Part shown: positions 36,320-45,851 of the stretch, in pieces
How the letters are laid out: each line of letters begins with the position of its first letter
How positions within the stretch are numbered: the stretch's first letter is position 1
NCBI GenBank assembly: GCA_041391665.1
Contig: JAWKNO010000002.1
Span: 2,666,001-2,730,000 of the forward strand
DNA: 64,000 bases
Reading direction: 5' to 3'
Source of the DNA: Bacteroidia bacterium
Lineage (GTDB): Bacteria; Bacteroidota; Bacteroidia; J057
Position numbers and translations under genes: made by a program
Notes under the pieces: model-generated
The model's database searches: none
Told to the model about the DNA's origin: nothing
What the model saw: only the letters and a program-made list of their open reading frames with translations

Positions 36320-37723
36320 ATGAGCAGAACATTATTTGATAAGATCTGGGACAGCCACGTCGTAACCCGGACAGAAGGAAGTCCGGATGTGCTGTATATC
36401 GACAGACATTTCATTCACGAGGTGACCAGCCCTCAGGCTTTTTCCGGTTTGCGGAAAAGGGGTATTCCCGTATTTCGTACCGGCCAGACCATTGCTACTG
36501 CTGATCACAATGTGCCAACCGAAAATCAGGATAAACCCATCAGCGAGCCGATGTCCCGGATGCAGGTAGACGCCCTGATCAACAATTGTAAAGAATTTGG
36601 CATCGATCTATATGGCCTTGGCCATCCCTTTCAGGGAATTGTTCATGTCATCGGGCCGGAACTGGGCATTACCCTGCCCGGTATGACCATTGTCTGTGGC
36701 GACAGTCATACCTCTACCCATGGTGCTTTGGGTGCGCTGGCATTTGGTATCGGAACGAGCGAAGTAGAACAGGTACTTGCCTCGCAAAGTATCCTAAAGG
36801 AAAAACCTGCCAGCATGCGTATCTCTATCGATGGCGAACTGGGCCCGGGTGTGACAGCCAAAGACGTGATCCTTTACATCATTTCGAAGATTTCTACTTC
36901 AGGCGGTACGGGTTATTTTGTGGAATATGCAGGTTCGGCGATTCGTGCGCTTTCCATGGAAGCGAGGATGACCATCTGCAACATGAGTATTGAGATGGGG
37001 GCAAGAGGGGGAATGATCGCCCCTGACCAGACGACCTATGATTATATTGAAGGCCGTGAATTTGCCCCAAAAGGAGCAGCATTTGCGAAGGCCGTCGAAT
37101 ACTGGAAAACACTTCCGACCGATGAGGGGGCGGTTTTCGACATGGAGTATCATTTCGATGCCGCAGATATTGAGCCTATGATTACTTACGGTACAAATCC
37201 TGCAATGGGCATCAGTATCTCGGCGAATATCCCCTCCATGGACGAAATGCCTTCTGAGAGTGACCGGCTGGCGCTGGAAAAATCGCTCAAATATATGGGG
37301 CTTGAAGCAGGCAGCCCAATGTTGGGAAAACCCGTGGATTATGTCTTCATCGGTAGCTGTACCAACAGCCGGATTGAAGATCTCCGGCAGGTCGCAGCCC
37401 TGGTCAAAGGCCGTAAAAAAGCCAGCCATGTGCAGGCGCTGATTGTTCCGGGCTCTCAACAGGTAAGGGCGCAGGCGCAGGCAGAAGGACTGGACAAAAT
37501 CCTGGCTGATGCGGGCTTCTTTCTCCGCGACCCGGGTTGTTCTGCCTGTCTGGGGATGAACGAAGATAAAGTACCGGCAGGCAAATACTGTGTTTCTACC
37601 TCAAACCGCAATTTTGAAGGGAGACAAGGGCCTGGTGCGCGGACATTTCTCGCAAGTCCGCTGACTGCCGCAGCTACTGCAATTTTGGGCCGCATTGCTG
37701 ATGCGAGAGAACTTTTATCCTGA
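36320..37723 (+). CDS. leuC: 3-isopropylmalate dehydratase large subunit
   Basis: A 467-aa aconitase-family subunit. The ATG at 36320 is preferred to the adjacent GTG. Iron-sulfur cluster cysteines are in GSCTNSRIEDLR (near residue 346) and CSACLGMN (near 406-409). HNVPT and CGDSHTSTHGALG are also typical. It isomerises 2- to 3-isopropylmalate with LeuD, encoded 30 bp downstream. Confidence 0.97.
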   Translation: MSRTLFDKIWDSHVVTRTEGSPDVLYIDRHFIHEVTSPQAFSGLRKRGIPVFRTGQTIATADHNVPTENQDKPISEPMSRMQVDALINNCKEFGIDLYGLGHPFQGIVHVIGPELGITLPGMTIVCGDSHTSTHGALGALAFGIGTSEVEQVLASQSILKEKPASMRISIDGELGPGVTAKDVILYIISKISTSGGTGYFVEYAGSAIRALSMEARMTICNMSIEMGARGGMIAPDQTTYDYIEGREFAPKGAAFAKAVEYWKTLPTDEGAVFDMEYHFDAADIEPMITYGTNPAMGISISANIPSMDEMPSESDRLALEKSLKYMGLEAGSPMLGKPVDYVFIGSCTNSRIEDLRQVAALVKGRKKASHVQALIVPGSQQVRAQAQAEGLDKILADAGFFLRDPGCSACLGMNEDKVPAGKYCVSTSNRNFEGRQGPGARTFLASPLTAAATAILGRIADARELLS

Positions 37724-37753
37724 ATCTTTACTACTCTCTGACTCTTCTATATT

Positions 37754-38353
37754 ATGAGCGGATTTGATAAACTTACTTCCACCATTGTACCACTGAAAAT
37801 GGAGAATGTGGATACCGATCAGATTATTCCTGCCCGGTTTTTAAAAGCTACTACCCGTGAGGGGTTTGGACAGAATCTCTTTTGCGACTGGCGTTATGAA
37901 AAGGACGGCGGTTTGAAAGAAGGATTTGTCCTCAACGATCCCCGGTGGTCGGGGCAAATATTGGTGGCAGGTAAAAATTTTGGCTGCGGTTCCAGTCGTG
38001 AGCATGCTGCCTGGGCCCTGGCCGATTACGGATTTCGGGTGGTGGTTTCGAGCTTTTTTGCCGACATTTTTAAGGCTAATGCGCTCAACAATTTTCTGCT
38101 TCCGTTGCAGGTTTCCGACGATTTTCTGGAAGAAATATTTGCTCAGGCAGAAGAAGATAGTGAAACGCGCCTTACGGTGGACCTCGCTTCACAGGTTATT
38201 CGCATAGAAGCAACCGGGCGCGAAGCATCGTTTGACATCAATACATACAAAAAAGCCTGCCTGCTTCATGGATATGATGATATAGATTATCTCCTAAGTC
38301 AGAAAGAAAACATAGAAGCATTTGAAAAAAAGCATTTATTCCCCCAAATTTGA
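37754..38353 (+). CDS. leuD: 3-isopropylmalate dehydratase small subunit
   Basis: A 199-aa swivelling-domain subunit: VDTDQIIPARFLK near residues 19-31 and the substrate-binding GCGSSREHAAWAL near 76-88. Normal family length. It forms the dehydratase with LeuC and ends 3 bp before leuB. Confidence 0.97.
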   Translation: MSGFDKLTSTIVPLKMENVDTDQIIPARFLKATTREGFGQNLFCDWRYEKDGGLKEGFVLNDPRWSGQILVAGKNFGCGSSREHAAWALADYGFRVVVSSFFADIFKANALNNFLLPLQVSDDFLEEIFAQAEEDSETRLTVDLASQVIRIEATGREASFDINTYKKACLLHGYDDIDYLLSQKENIEAFEKKHLFPQI

Positions 38354-38356
38354 GGG

Positions 38357-39436
38357 ATGAAAAAACGCATTGCAGTTCTGGCCGGGGATGGTATTGGTCC
38401 CGAAATTATCGCTGAAGCCCTCAAGGTGCTCCGCGCAGTTGAAAAGTCTTTTGGACATGAGTTTGATTTTGTCCCTGCCCTCGTAGGCGCCGCAGCAATT
38501 GATGCTACCGGCAATCCTTATCCGGCGGAGACGCATACGATTTGCCTTGAGGCAGATGCGATTTTGTTTGGCGCTATCGGCGACCCCAAATACGACAATG
38601 ATCCCAATGCGAAAGTTCGCCCTGAGCAGGGGCTGCTTGCCATGCGCGGTGCTTTAGGGCTTTATGCCAATATTCGACCGGTAACTACTTTTCCGGCACT
38701 CATTGATGCCTCTCCGCTAAGACCCGAGATTGTCAGCAATGTAGATGTGATGATCATGCGGGAACTGATAGGCGGGATTTATTTTGGCAAACCCCGTGGT
38801 CGCTCCGAAGATGGAAATATCGCTTACGATACGTGTGTGTATGACCGGGAGGGGATTCTTCGGATTACCAGGCTGGCCTTTGCCTATGCGGAAAAACGAC
38901 GCAAAAAAGTTACCATGGTTGACAAAGCCAATGTGCTTGCTACCAGCCGTTTATGGCGTGAAACGGTAAATGAATATGCCCAAAACCATCCTGATGTAGA
39001 GTATGACTGTATGTTTGTGGACAATGCCGCCATGCAACTCATCCGCAATCCGGGCTATTTTGATGTTCTCCTGACCGAAAACCTGTTTGGTGATATTCTC
39101 AGCGATGAAGCATCCGTGATCACAGGTTCACTGGGTATTTTGCCTTCGGCTTCTATCGGTGAAAAAACCTCCGTTTACGAACCCATTCACGGCTCTTACC
39201 CACAGGCAACCGGCAAAAATATCGCCAATCCGCTGGCAACGATTCTCTCAGCAGCGATGATGCTGGAATACGAATTTGATATGCAGGTCGAAGCGGCGTT
39301 GATACGAAAGGCCGTGGAAACTTCTATTTCCCAGAAATACACCACAGAAGATATCGCCAATGGCAAACAATCTACCAGTCAGGTTGGTGATTTTATTGTT
39401 GGTGAAATCAATAAGGCAGCTGTATTGATTAAGTAA
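38357..39436 (+). CDS. leuB: 3-isopropylmalate dehydrogenase
   Basis: A 359-aa NAD-dependent oxidative decarboxylase. Motifs are AGDGIGPEI at the start, MRELIGGIYFGKPRG near residue 135, DKANVLATSRLWR near 193, and YEPIHGSYPQATGKNIANP near 275. It makes 4-methyl-2-oxopentanoate, the keto acid of leucine. It is the last gene of the operon, followed by a terminator. Confidence 0.97.
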   Translation: MKKRIAVLAGDGIGPEIIAEALKVLRAVEKSFGHEFDFVPALVGAAAIDATGNPYPAETHTICLEADAILFGAIGDPKYDNDPNAKVRPEQGLLAMRGALGLYANIRPVTTFPALIDASPLRPEIVSNVDVMIMRELIGGIYFGKPRGRSEDGNIAYDTCVYDREGILRITRLAFAYAEKRRKKVTMVDKANVLATSRLWRETVNEYAQNHPDVEYDCMFVDNAAMQLIRNPGYFDVLLTENLFGDILSDEASVITGSLGILPSASIGEKTSVYEPIHGSYPQATGKNIANPLATILSAAMMLEYEFDMQVEAALIRKAVETSISQKYTTEDIANGKQSTSQVGDFIVGEINKAAVLIK

Positions 39437-39458
39437 CTGCCAGTCTGAACGCATATTC

Positions 39459-39505
39459 AAAAGCCAAAGTATCGTTTACGAAAGACGTGCTTTGGCTTTT
39501 GCTTT
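39459..39505. terminator. bidirectional terminator between leuB and a convergent gene
   Basis: AAAAGCCAAAG (39459-39469) is complementary to CTTTGGCTTTT (39490-39500), giving a hairpin with a 20-nt loop. It overlaps the last codons of the convergent membrane-protein gene. Confidence 0.7.
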
Positions 39506-40201
39506 TTGTCTGGCATTTTTTCTCCAAAGACGAATCATCAGCACGATACTCCCCCAGATCAGCAATCCCCATCCGGCAACCACCAGACCCACGGCAAGGA
39601 CAGCCAGATCATTGCATGCCAGAACACAGGCGAGCGCACCAACAATATACCCCAGGAAAATAACCCCTACTACAATAAGTAATGTGAGCAAAATTTTGAC
39701 AGCTACGGGCATTTCGTTTACAGATTTTCTGGCTTTTTGCAGTTTTTTTTGAAGCCAGGAAGGATTTTTTCCCGCAGTCTCAGAAAGAGTGTTGAATTCT
39801 TCTGAAAAACTTAACGTTTCCGGAGCGGAGCTTGCCGCATAGGCCTGATCAAATGCTGAGCCGTTCCAGTTTCCACCATATTTTACCGGAAACCGACTTC
39901 CCAGATAGCCGGAAACAGAGACAAAGATAAACATCATGGTAATGTGGAAAATGACCCATGAAGACGAATTGGGTGCTTTTCCTTTCCAGGCAATCCGAAC
40001 GGCAATCGTACCGGCTAAAGCTGCAAGTGAAATCCATATTGGCCAGCCAGCTTCATACCAGCTTGTGCCAATGACAAACAATCCATAGAAAAAACCACCG
40101 AACCCCGCGATAAGGAATATTACGGAAATCAACCAGCGAGCCGCTGCCGGATGAGTATAGGCCCATGACCTGACAACAGACATGTCGTTGTGAGTAGGCA
40201 T
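39476..40201 (-). CDS. hypothetical membrane protein, 241 aa
   Basis: About five hydrophobic helices: two near residues 22-65, one near 82-102, and two near 168-225. A soluble segment of about 60 residues lies in the middle, rich in Ser, Glu and Lys, and there is a strongly basic tail (RLWRKNARQKAKAKARLS). No recognised family. It is monocistronic and convergent with leuB. Confidence 0.75.
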   Translation of the reverse strand: MPTHNDMSVVRSWAYTHPAAARWLISVIFLIAGFGGFFYGLFVIGTSWYEAGWPIWISLAALAGTIAVRIAWKGKAPNSSSWVIFHITMMFIFVSVSGYLGSRFPVKYGGNWNGSAFDQAYAASSAPETLSFSEEFNTLSETAGKNPSWLQKKLQKARKSVNEMPVAVKILLTLLIVVGVIFLGYIVGALACVLACNDLAVLAVGLVVAGWGLLIWGSIVLMIRLWRKNARQKAKAKARLS

Positions 40202-40283
40202 AACGATTATTTTTATAGTAGTAGTTTTACTTTCCGTACAAAATACCCAATAGATTGCCTAAAACCTATTTTCCTTTTTGGGG

Positions 40284-42677
40284 CTATTCATATCGGATTG
40301 CTTTTACCGGATCTGATTTGGCTGCCCGATAAGCCTGATAACTGGTAGTAATCAGCGTTATCGCTACCGTCAGAAGCAGCGAGCCTGCGAAAGTGGTTAC
40401 TTTCAATCCTGTGTGGAATGCAAAGGCATTGAGCCAGTTGTAGGTTGCCAGCCACGATAAAATAAAGGCCACCGGCGCTGCAAAGGCTATCAGGATGACA
40501 AAGTCTTTGGTCAGCAAAAATACGATTTCCCTCTCTCCTGCGCCCACTACCTTGCGGATGCCGATTTCTCTGGTTCGCTGTTCTGCGGTAAAGGAAGCAA
40601 GACCCAGCAGTCCCAGGCAGGCAATCACGATAGTTAAGATTGTAAACAGGGTGAATATATCCCCCCGGCGCTGATCTTCTTCATATTGGGCATAAAAATC
40701 GTCATTGAGGAATTTGTACTCCAATGGCGTGTTGGGGAATACTTCATTCCACTGGCTTTCAATGTATGCGAGCGATTTATCGACATTTTCTTTCTGAAGG
40801 CGGACATGCGCAAAGTAGTTGTTTTTCCGGGGTAAAAACATCAGCGGCTCAATCGGACTGTACAGCCATTGTTGGTGAAAGTCTTTTACTACGCCAACCA
40901 CATAGGAAAATGGGAGCGTATCTTCGGTGCCAAACTGTATTTTTTTCCCAATGGCATCATCCCATCCCATTCTTTTGACCATGGATTCATTTACCATGAC
41001 CGCCTGAAAAGAGTCAGTTTTGATTTCCTCAGAAAAATTTCTCCCGGCTACGATCTCAATCCCGAGTGCCGGGAAATAATCATAATCCACACCGTAGTTG
41101 TCAACGCCCTTCTGATCCATTCCGCCTTCATTTTTCTCAACATTCCAGAGTAGTTTACCAAAACCGATACCAGGTGAGGAGGAAGCTGTCGCTGCGGCAA
41201 TTATTTCCGGGCTTTGAAGCAGTTTTTCCTGTAGTACCATCCATTTCCTGCGGTTTTCATCATTTTTGAGTGTAAATCTGACTACCGGATCTTTGGTAAA
41301 ACCGAGGTCTTTGTTTTGAAGATATTGCAGCTGGTCGAATACGATGCCCGTGCATACCAGTAGTCCCAGGGAAATAACAAACTGAAACCATACGAGAATT
41401 TTTCGGATGGTGAGATGGCCGGAACCTTTGGTAGCGTTGCCTTTCAGTACGAGTGAAGGCTGGAAAGAAGAAAGGAAAAAAGCGGGATAACTCCCTCCCA
41501 CGATACCTGTTATCAGCAGAATACCCAGCAGGCTCAGCAAAATTCCGGGCTGAAGGATCTGATTAAAATCAAGAGACGTTCCCAGCACACGGTTCAGTCC
41601 GGGTAGAGAGACCTGAATAATAATGACACTCAGAATCATGGACAAAATGGCAATCAGGACGGATTCTGCGAGAAACTGCCCGATAATCTGACTGCGCTGA
41701 GAACCCAGCACCTTGCGGATACCTACTTCTTTGGCACGTTTGGCCGAACGGGCCGTCGCCAGGTTCATATAGTTGATACAGGCAATCAGCAGCATGAAAA
41801 AGCCCACAATGGCAAAAAGATAGATATAAGCGATTTCTCCGGTAGGTTCCGGTTCGCCCTCAAAATCTGATTTCAGGTGGATATCGGTGATGGGCAGTAA
41901 TTCATAGACAATGGTGATCCCAAACTGATCGAAAATAGGCTTAACATTCTTTTCGATGACCTCGGGGAGTTTGGAAGCGAAGCTGACTGCTTCATCTTTG
42001 TTGTGCAGCAACACATACGTATAAATCCCAAAATTGCCCCACTGACCGGGCTCGGTGGGGAAATCTGCCGTTGATTCCGATATCATGGCAAAGGCACGGA
42101 TATGGGAGTTTTTGGGCATGTCTTTATAAACACCCGTAATTTTCAGGCTTTTCTTCTCTCTGCCATCTGTTTGAAGCGTTTTGCCTATCGGATCGGTATC
42201 GCCGAATATTTTTTTTGCCATACTCTCCTGTATGACAATGGTGTTGGGTTCATCTAATGCATGCTCACTTTCCCCCGCAATGAAATCAAAAGAAAACACA
42301 TCGAAGACGGTGCTGTCAACATAGAATACTTTTTCCTCCGTAAACTTCTGATCTTCATAAATGAGGACCGTTTCGCCATTTCCGGCAAAACGCACATACT
42401 GCTCGACTTCCGGGTAGATTTGTTTCAACTCAGGTCCAAGAGGAAACTGAGTCACCGACCAGTCAAACGCATCATCCGGTTCGGCGATATGGGAAGAAAT
42501 CCGGAATATTCTTTCGTGGCGCAGATGGTGTTTATCAAAGCTTAACTCATGGGTAAGGTAGAGGAGAATAAACAACGAGGAAGAAACACCAATGGTCAAT
42601 CCCAGCACATTCAGCAGGGTATAACCTTTTTGGCGAACGAAATTTCTGTACGCGGTAACGAGAAAGTTTCTGAGCAT
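40284..42677 (-). CDS. MacB/FtsX-type ABC transporter permease
   Basis: A protein of about 797 aa. The ATG at 42677 (MLRNFLVTAYRNFVRQKGY) matches the usual family start; a start at 42737 would add 20 unlikely residues. Two FtsX units are present, each with a periplasmic MacB core domain and membrane helices; EVGIRKVLGSQRSQIIGQF and REIGIRKVVGAGEREIVFL are typical. Unlike the permease at 6044-8719 it lacks the N-terminal prefix domain and has no PadR gene beside it. Substrate unknown. Confidence 0.9.
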   Translation of the reverse strand: MLRNFLVTAYRNFVRQKGYTLLNVLGLTIGVSSSLFILLYLTHELSFDKHHLRHERIFRISSHIAEPDDAFDWSVTQFPLGPELKQIYPEVEQYVRFAGNGETVLIYEDQKFTEEKVFYVDSTVFDVFSFDFIAGESEHALDEPNTIVIQESMAKKIFGDTDPIGKTLQTDGREKKSLKITGVYKDMPKNSHIRAFAMISESTADFPTEPGQWGNFGIYTYVLLHNKDEAVSFASKLPEVIEKNVKPIFDQFGITIVYELLPITDIHLKSDFEGEPEPTGEIAYIYLFAIVGFFMLLIACINYMNLATARSAKRAKEVGIRKVLGSQRSQIIGQFLAESVLIAILSMILSVIIIQVSLPGLNRVLGTSLDFNQILQPGILLSLLGILLITGIVGGSYPAFFLSSFQPSLVLKGNATKGSGHLTIRKILVWFQFVISLGLLVCTGIVFDQLQYLQNKDLGFTKDPVVRFTLKNDENRRKWMVLQEKLLQSPEIIAAATASSSPGIGFGKLLWNVEKNEGGMDQKGVDNYGVDYDYFPALGIEIVAGRNFSEEIKTDSFQAVMVNESMVKRMGWDDAIGKKIQFGTEDTLPFSYVVGVVKDFHQQWLYSPIEPLMFLPRKNNYFAHVRLQKENVDKSLAYIESQWNEVFPNTPLEYKFLNDDFYAQYEEDQRRGDIFTLFTILTIVIACLGLLGLASFTAEQRTREIGIRKVVGAGEREIVFLLTKDFVILIAFAAPVAFILSWLATYNWLNAFAFHTGLKVTTFAGSLLLTVAITLITTSYQAYRAAKSDPVKAIRYE

Positions 42678-42798
42678 GATAGCGGAATTTGCGAATGAGA
42701 CGAGGCAACAGCCCCGGAGGTTGCAGTGATCTTTCAAATACTACGGAGAAAATACTCATCCACATGAAATGAGGGCAAAAATCGCAACTTCGCCCGGT

Positions 42799-43977
42799 TT
42801 ACATCCGCTGAATCACCATAGCGGAGGCGCCGCCGCCGCCGTTGCAGATGGCTGCAAGGCCGATTTCTCCACTGTTTTTGTGGAGTACACCGTTGAGCGT
42901 GGTGAGAATCCTCGCACCGGAGGCACCCAGGGGATGACCCAGCGCCACAGCTCCACCGTGGACATTGACTTTATTGGCGTCAATTTCCAGCATTTTCTGA
43001 TAAGCCAGCGCAACGACAGCAAAGGCCTCATTTACTTCAAAATAATCAACATCACCCAGGGTCAGTCCTGCACGCTGAAGGGCTTTGGGAGTGGCGAGGG
43101 TAGGGGCGGTGGTAAACCATTCGGGTTCCTGGGCAGCGTCGGCAAAAGCGAGAATTCTGGCGACAGGTTTGAGTCCCAGTTCGTTTACCATTTTCTGACT
43201 TGCCAGAATAATCGCCGAAGCTCCGTCATTGATGGTGGAGGCATTGGCTGCGGTGACGGTTCCGTCTTTGGTAAATGCGGGCCGGAGGCCGGGGATTTTG
43301 TCGAAGAAGACCTTTTTATACTCTTCGTCCTGATTGACCAGTATCGGATCACCTTTGCGCTGAGGCACTTCTACGGGTACAATTTCATCTGTCAGGGCAC
43401 CGGAATCCGTAGCTTTTGCTACACGTTTATAGGAGTTGATGGCGTATTCGTCCTGTTCTTCCCGGCTAATGTTGTGAACTTTGGCCGTATTGTCAGCGCA
43501 TACGCCCATGGCCTGTTGGTTATAGACATCGGTCAGTCCGTCTTTGGCCAGACCGTCAATCAGCTGACCGTTGCCGTAGCCATAGCCGTAACGCGCATTG
43601 GGGAGGTAAAAGGGAACCTGGGACATATTTTCCATTCCACCGGCAACCATAATATCGCCATGGCCGAGCATAATGCTTTGAGCAGCCAGCATAACCGACT
43701 TCAAACCAGAGGAACAAACTTTATTGACGGTAGTGCAAGGCACATTGTTGCCAAGGCCGGCAAACAGCGCCGCCTGACGGGCAGGCGCCTGGCCCAGATT
43801 TGCCGAGCAAACATTTCCCATGTATACTTCATCAACCAGCGAAAAATCCACACCAGCCTTCGCCAGTGCACCTTTAATCGCTGCGGCACCCAGTTGAGTG
43901 GCAGAAACCGTAGAAAGCGAGCCACCAAAACTACCGATGGGCGTCCTTACAGCGGAAATGATATAAACTTCGTTCAT
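42799..43977 (-). CDS. acetyl-CoA C-acetyltransferase (thiolase)
   Basis: A 392-aa thiolase that condenses or cleaves acetyl-CoA units. The ATG at 43977 (MNEVYIISAVRTPIGSFGG) is the standard start. The nucleophilic cysteine is in NKVCSSGLKS (near residue 88). The C-terminal His and Cys motifs are NVHGGAVALGHPLGASGAR and ICNGGGGASAM. A broken copy of its 5' end and upstream leader sequence lies about 0.8 kb away at 44753-44908. Confidence 0.95.
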   Translation of the reverse strand: MNEVYIISAVRTPIGSFGGSLSTVSATQLGAAAIKGALAKAGVDFSLVDEVYMGNVCSANLGQAPARQAALFAGLGNNVPCTTVNKVCSSGLKSVMLAAQSIMLGHGDIMVAGGMENMSQVPFYLPNARYGYGYGNGQLIDGLAKDGLTDVYNQQAMGVCADNTAKVHNISREEQDEYAINSYKRVAKATDSGALTDEIVPVEVPQRKGDPILVNQDEEYKKVFFDKIPGLRPAFTKDGTVTAANASTINDGASAIILASQKMVNELGLKPVARILAFADAAQEPEWFTTAPTLATPKALQRAGLTLGDVDYFEVNEAFAVVALAYQKMLEIDANKVNVHGGAVALGHPLGASGARILTTLNGVLHKNSGEIGLAAICNGGGGASAMVIQRM

Positions 43978-44105
43978 GAGCGGGTTACTTTGAAATGATC
44001 GTAACTGCAAATATAACCTTATAAAAGCTTCCTCCCAAAAAATCAAAGTCCATTCGCCACAACCTCCGATTATTTTCGTAAATTAGAAACCACTAAACCA
44101 AAAAT

Positions 44106-44333
44106 ATGCGGACTGTACAGATAAAAGTGAGTGAAACCGACTTCCAAAAATATAATTTGGGAAATGGAGAAATCAAATTTACCGACTTGGTAGAACTGAT
44201 TAGCCGTGAATATACCCGGAAAGCCCTATTGGAATGTAACGCAATTGCAGAGCAGGTTGGACTTTCCAGGATGACAATGGACGAAATCAACGCAGAAATA
44301 AAAGCTGTTAGGGATGCAAAAAATCATTCTTGA
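44106..44333 (+). CDS. antitoxin of a PIN-type toxin-antitoxin pair
   Basis: A 75-aa protein starting MRTVQIKVSETDFQKYNLG, resembling small antitoxins encoded before TIGR00305/PF13470-type PIN toxins. Its stop overlaps the toxin start by 20 bp, the usual coupling in such modules. The assignment rests mainly on context. Confidence 0.75.
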   Translation: MRTVQIKVSETDFQKYNLGNGEIKFTDLVELISREYTRKALLECNAIAEQVGLSRMTMDEINAEIKAVRDAKNHS

Positions 44334-44706
44334 TACCAATGTCGTCGTTTCTGCGCTGATTTCAAGTTCTATTCCGACCAAAATTCTGTATGATTTGGTG
44401 CTAACCCAAAAAGTGGAAACTTGCCTTTCAGACGAAGTATTTGCGGAATACATAGAAGTGCTGAACAGGGATAAGTTTACCAGATTTGCTAACTTTTAAG
44501 CGAAGGCTGAAGTAGTTTTGAATAAATTACGTGAAGTTTCTACCTTCTATCAAACAGATATAAAAGTTGAAGTTTTGACAGATACGAGCGATAACAAATT
44601 TTTGGAATTGGCCGCAATAAGTTCGGCAGACTATCTGATAACCGGAAACACGCTTGATTTTACAATAACTGAGTTTGAATATACAAAAATTTGGACACCA
44701 AGATAA
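44314..44706 (+). pseudogene. PIN-domain toxin inactivated by one in-frame stop codon
   Basis: The 131-codon frame encodes a PIN ribonuclease (MQKIILDTNVVVSALISSS; EVFAEYIEVL; TDTSDNKFLELA; SADYLITGNTLDF), with acidic residues Asp7 and others positioned as in this family. A TAA at 44497-44499 interrupts it after FTRFANF. The same frame continues as AKAEVVLNKLREVSTF to a normal end, so one A-to-T change in a Lys codon would explain the break. The last acidic position also reads Asn (TGN). Unless the stop is read through, the toxin is dead while the antitoxin is intact. Confidence 0.8.
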
Positions 44707-44752
44707 TATTGGGAAAACTTCGCACCCAAAGAATAAGAAAGGGTGTAAATCG

Positions 44753-44908
44753 CGGCCTGGCGGGCGGGAGCCTGGCCCAGGTTAGCAGAGCAGACATTTC
44801 CCATAAACACCTCATCCACAGCAGAAACATCCACACCAGCCTTCGCCAGTGCACCTTTAATCGCCGCCATGTGCGGGTTACTATGAAATGATCGTAACTG
44901 CAAATATA
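44753..44908 (-). pseudogene. fragment of a second thiolase gene 5' end
   Basis: On the minus strand, the sequence upstream of the true thiolase ATG (GTTACNTTGAAATGATCG-type leader) is nearly identical here, and it is followed by codons for AAIKGALAKAGVDVSAVDEV and FMGNVCSANLGQAPARQAA. Codons for about the first 30 residues are deleted, and homology stops after about 45 codons. The coding part differs from the intact gene at roughly 15% of positions, so it looks like an old paralogue remnant, not a fresh copy. Confidence 0.8.
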
Positions 44909-45038
44909 GGGGGGATTTCTGAAAGCACGTAAATATCTTCAATCGAGATCACCTCAAAAACACAAGTTTCACTTTTTTCTGATGAGAAAATTTTCCTTAT
45001 TATTAAGGAGAATTATAGCTATTTATACAAAGAATAAT

Positions 45039-45121
45039 GTGGTTTGCGAACCAGATTACAACGAAATAACCACGAATTCACGAATATGGATCGAATAGAA
45101 ACTAAACTTTTCGCAAACCAC
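45039..45121. repeat. perfect 12-bp inverted repeat with 59-bp spacer
   Basis: GTGGTTTGCGAA (45039-45050) and TTCGCAAACCAC (45110-45121) face each other upstream of the DUF2442 gene. The spacer contains ACCACGAATTCACGAAT, similar to motifs inside the miniature elements. No target duplication is visible. It could be a small palindromic element or a regulatory structure. The rest of 44909-45149 holds nothing I can name. Confidence 0.6.
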
Positions 45122-45149
45122 TTTCCGCCTAGTATAATTCAGGCATGGC

Positions 45150-45521
45150 ATGAAACCTTCGACCGGTAAAAATACAGAAGCGTATCTTCAGTCTCTGGAA
45201 TCTCAATCTCCGGATGCTCCGGATTTCTACGTTCGGCAGAAGGATATGTTGGACCAACTCATTGACGAGCAGGGGTTACGGATCCGACGGGTGTATGTAG
45301 ACAAGGAACTGGATTTGTTTTTGGTACTACTCAACAGTAAAAAGGTAATTAAACGTACGCTTTCTGATTTTCCCCGCCTGGCAAAGGCTGCAGAATCTGC
45401 CATATATCAGTATGAAACAGATGGGTTGGGTATTCATTGGCCAGAAATAGATGAGGATTTAAGCCTGAAAGGTTTTCTGGCTTACGAACTTGCGCATACA
45501 GATTTAAGCATACGCTCTTAA
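45150..45521 (+). CDS. DUF2442 domain protein
   Basis: A 123-aa protein whose C-terminal half matches DUF2442: hydrophobic strands DLFLVLLNSKKVIKRTL, then FPRLAKAAESAIYQYE and the hallmark GIHWPEIDEDLSLKGFLAY. This domain often occurs with DUF4160 partners in small, toxin-antitoxin-like modules; no partner is present here. Function unknown. Confidence 0.8.
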   Translation: MKPSTGKNTEAYLQSLESQSPDAPDFYVRQKDMLDQLIDEQGLRIRRVYVDKELDLFLVLLNSKKVIKRTLSDFPRLAKAAESAIYQYETDGLGIHWPEIDEDLSLKGFLAYELAHTDLSIRS

Positions 45522-45637
45522 TTGGAATTGCAACAAAAAAGTGGGCAGATTTCAAAGGGTTAATTAGTTGTCCCCTTCCCCTAAGCCACAACAGGTCTAA
45601 AGTAGAAATTCTGCTTTAAACCTTCTTCAACCTCCCC

Positions 45638-45686
45638 CTCAAAATCCAACCTATAACCACACGTTATATTCATATTCCCTCTCCTT
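45638..45686. repeat. 49-bp direct repeat, left copy
   Basis: Identical at 48 of 49 positions to 48254-48302 (landmark CCAACCTATAACCACACG). It ends exactly where the RHS-like coding remnant begins. The segment before it (45522-45637) holds nothing recognisable. On the minus strand both copies read EREYEYNVWL and a stop in one frame, or a start MxITCGYRLDFE in another. Confidence 0.85.
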
Positions 45687-45851
45687 GCTGGTATTACCAA
45701 TATCACCTGGAATCATTCCAATAAAATTCGTACAATTACTTTCGGAATTATCAACTTATTGGGATAAACCACGAAGGTACTGTGTTGAGAAGCAAGGGAA
45801 ATTTAAAAAAAAGTTATATCTTAGATATAGAGAAGTGGGTCAAAGACCGCA

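Noticed and set aside
36067..36414. Minus-strand frame of repeated FWLLAFGCWLLA-type residues
   Set aside because: It is the translation of the 7-bp repeat between leuA and leuC and runs into both genes.
42769..43998. 409-aa plus-strand frame opposite the thiolase
   Set aside because: Shadow of a clearly real thiolase gene; composition is unlike a protein and no motif is visible.
44631..44942. 103-aa minus-strand frame as a real thiolase-like gene
   Set aside because: It joins a 5' thiolase fragment to sequence antisense to the PIN toxin; it is a remnant, not a functional gene.
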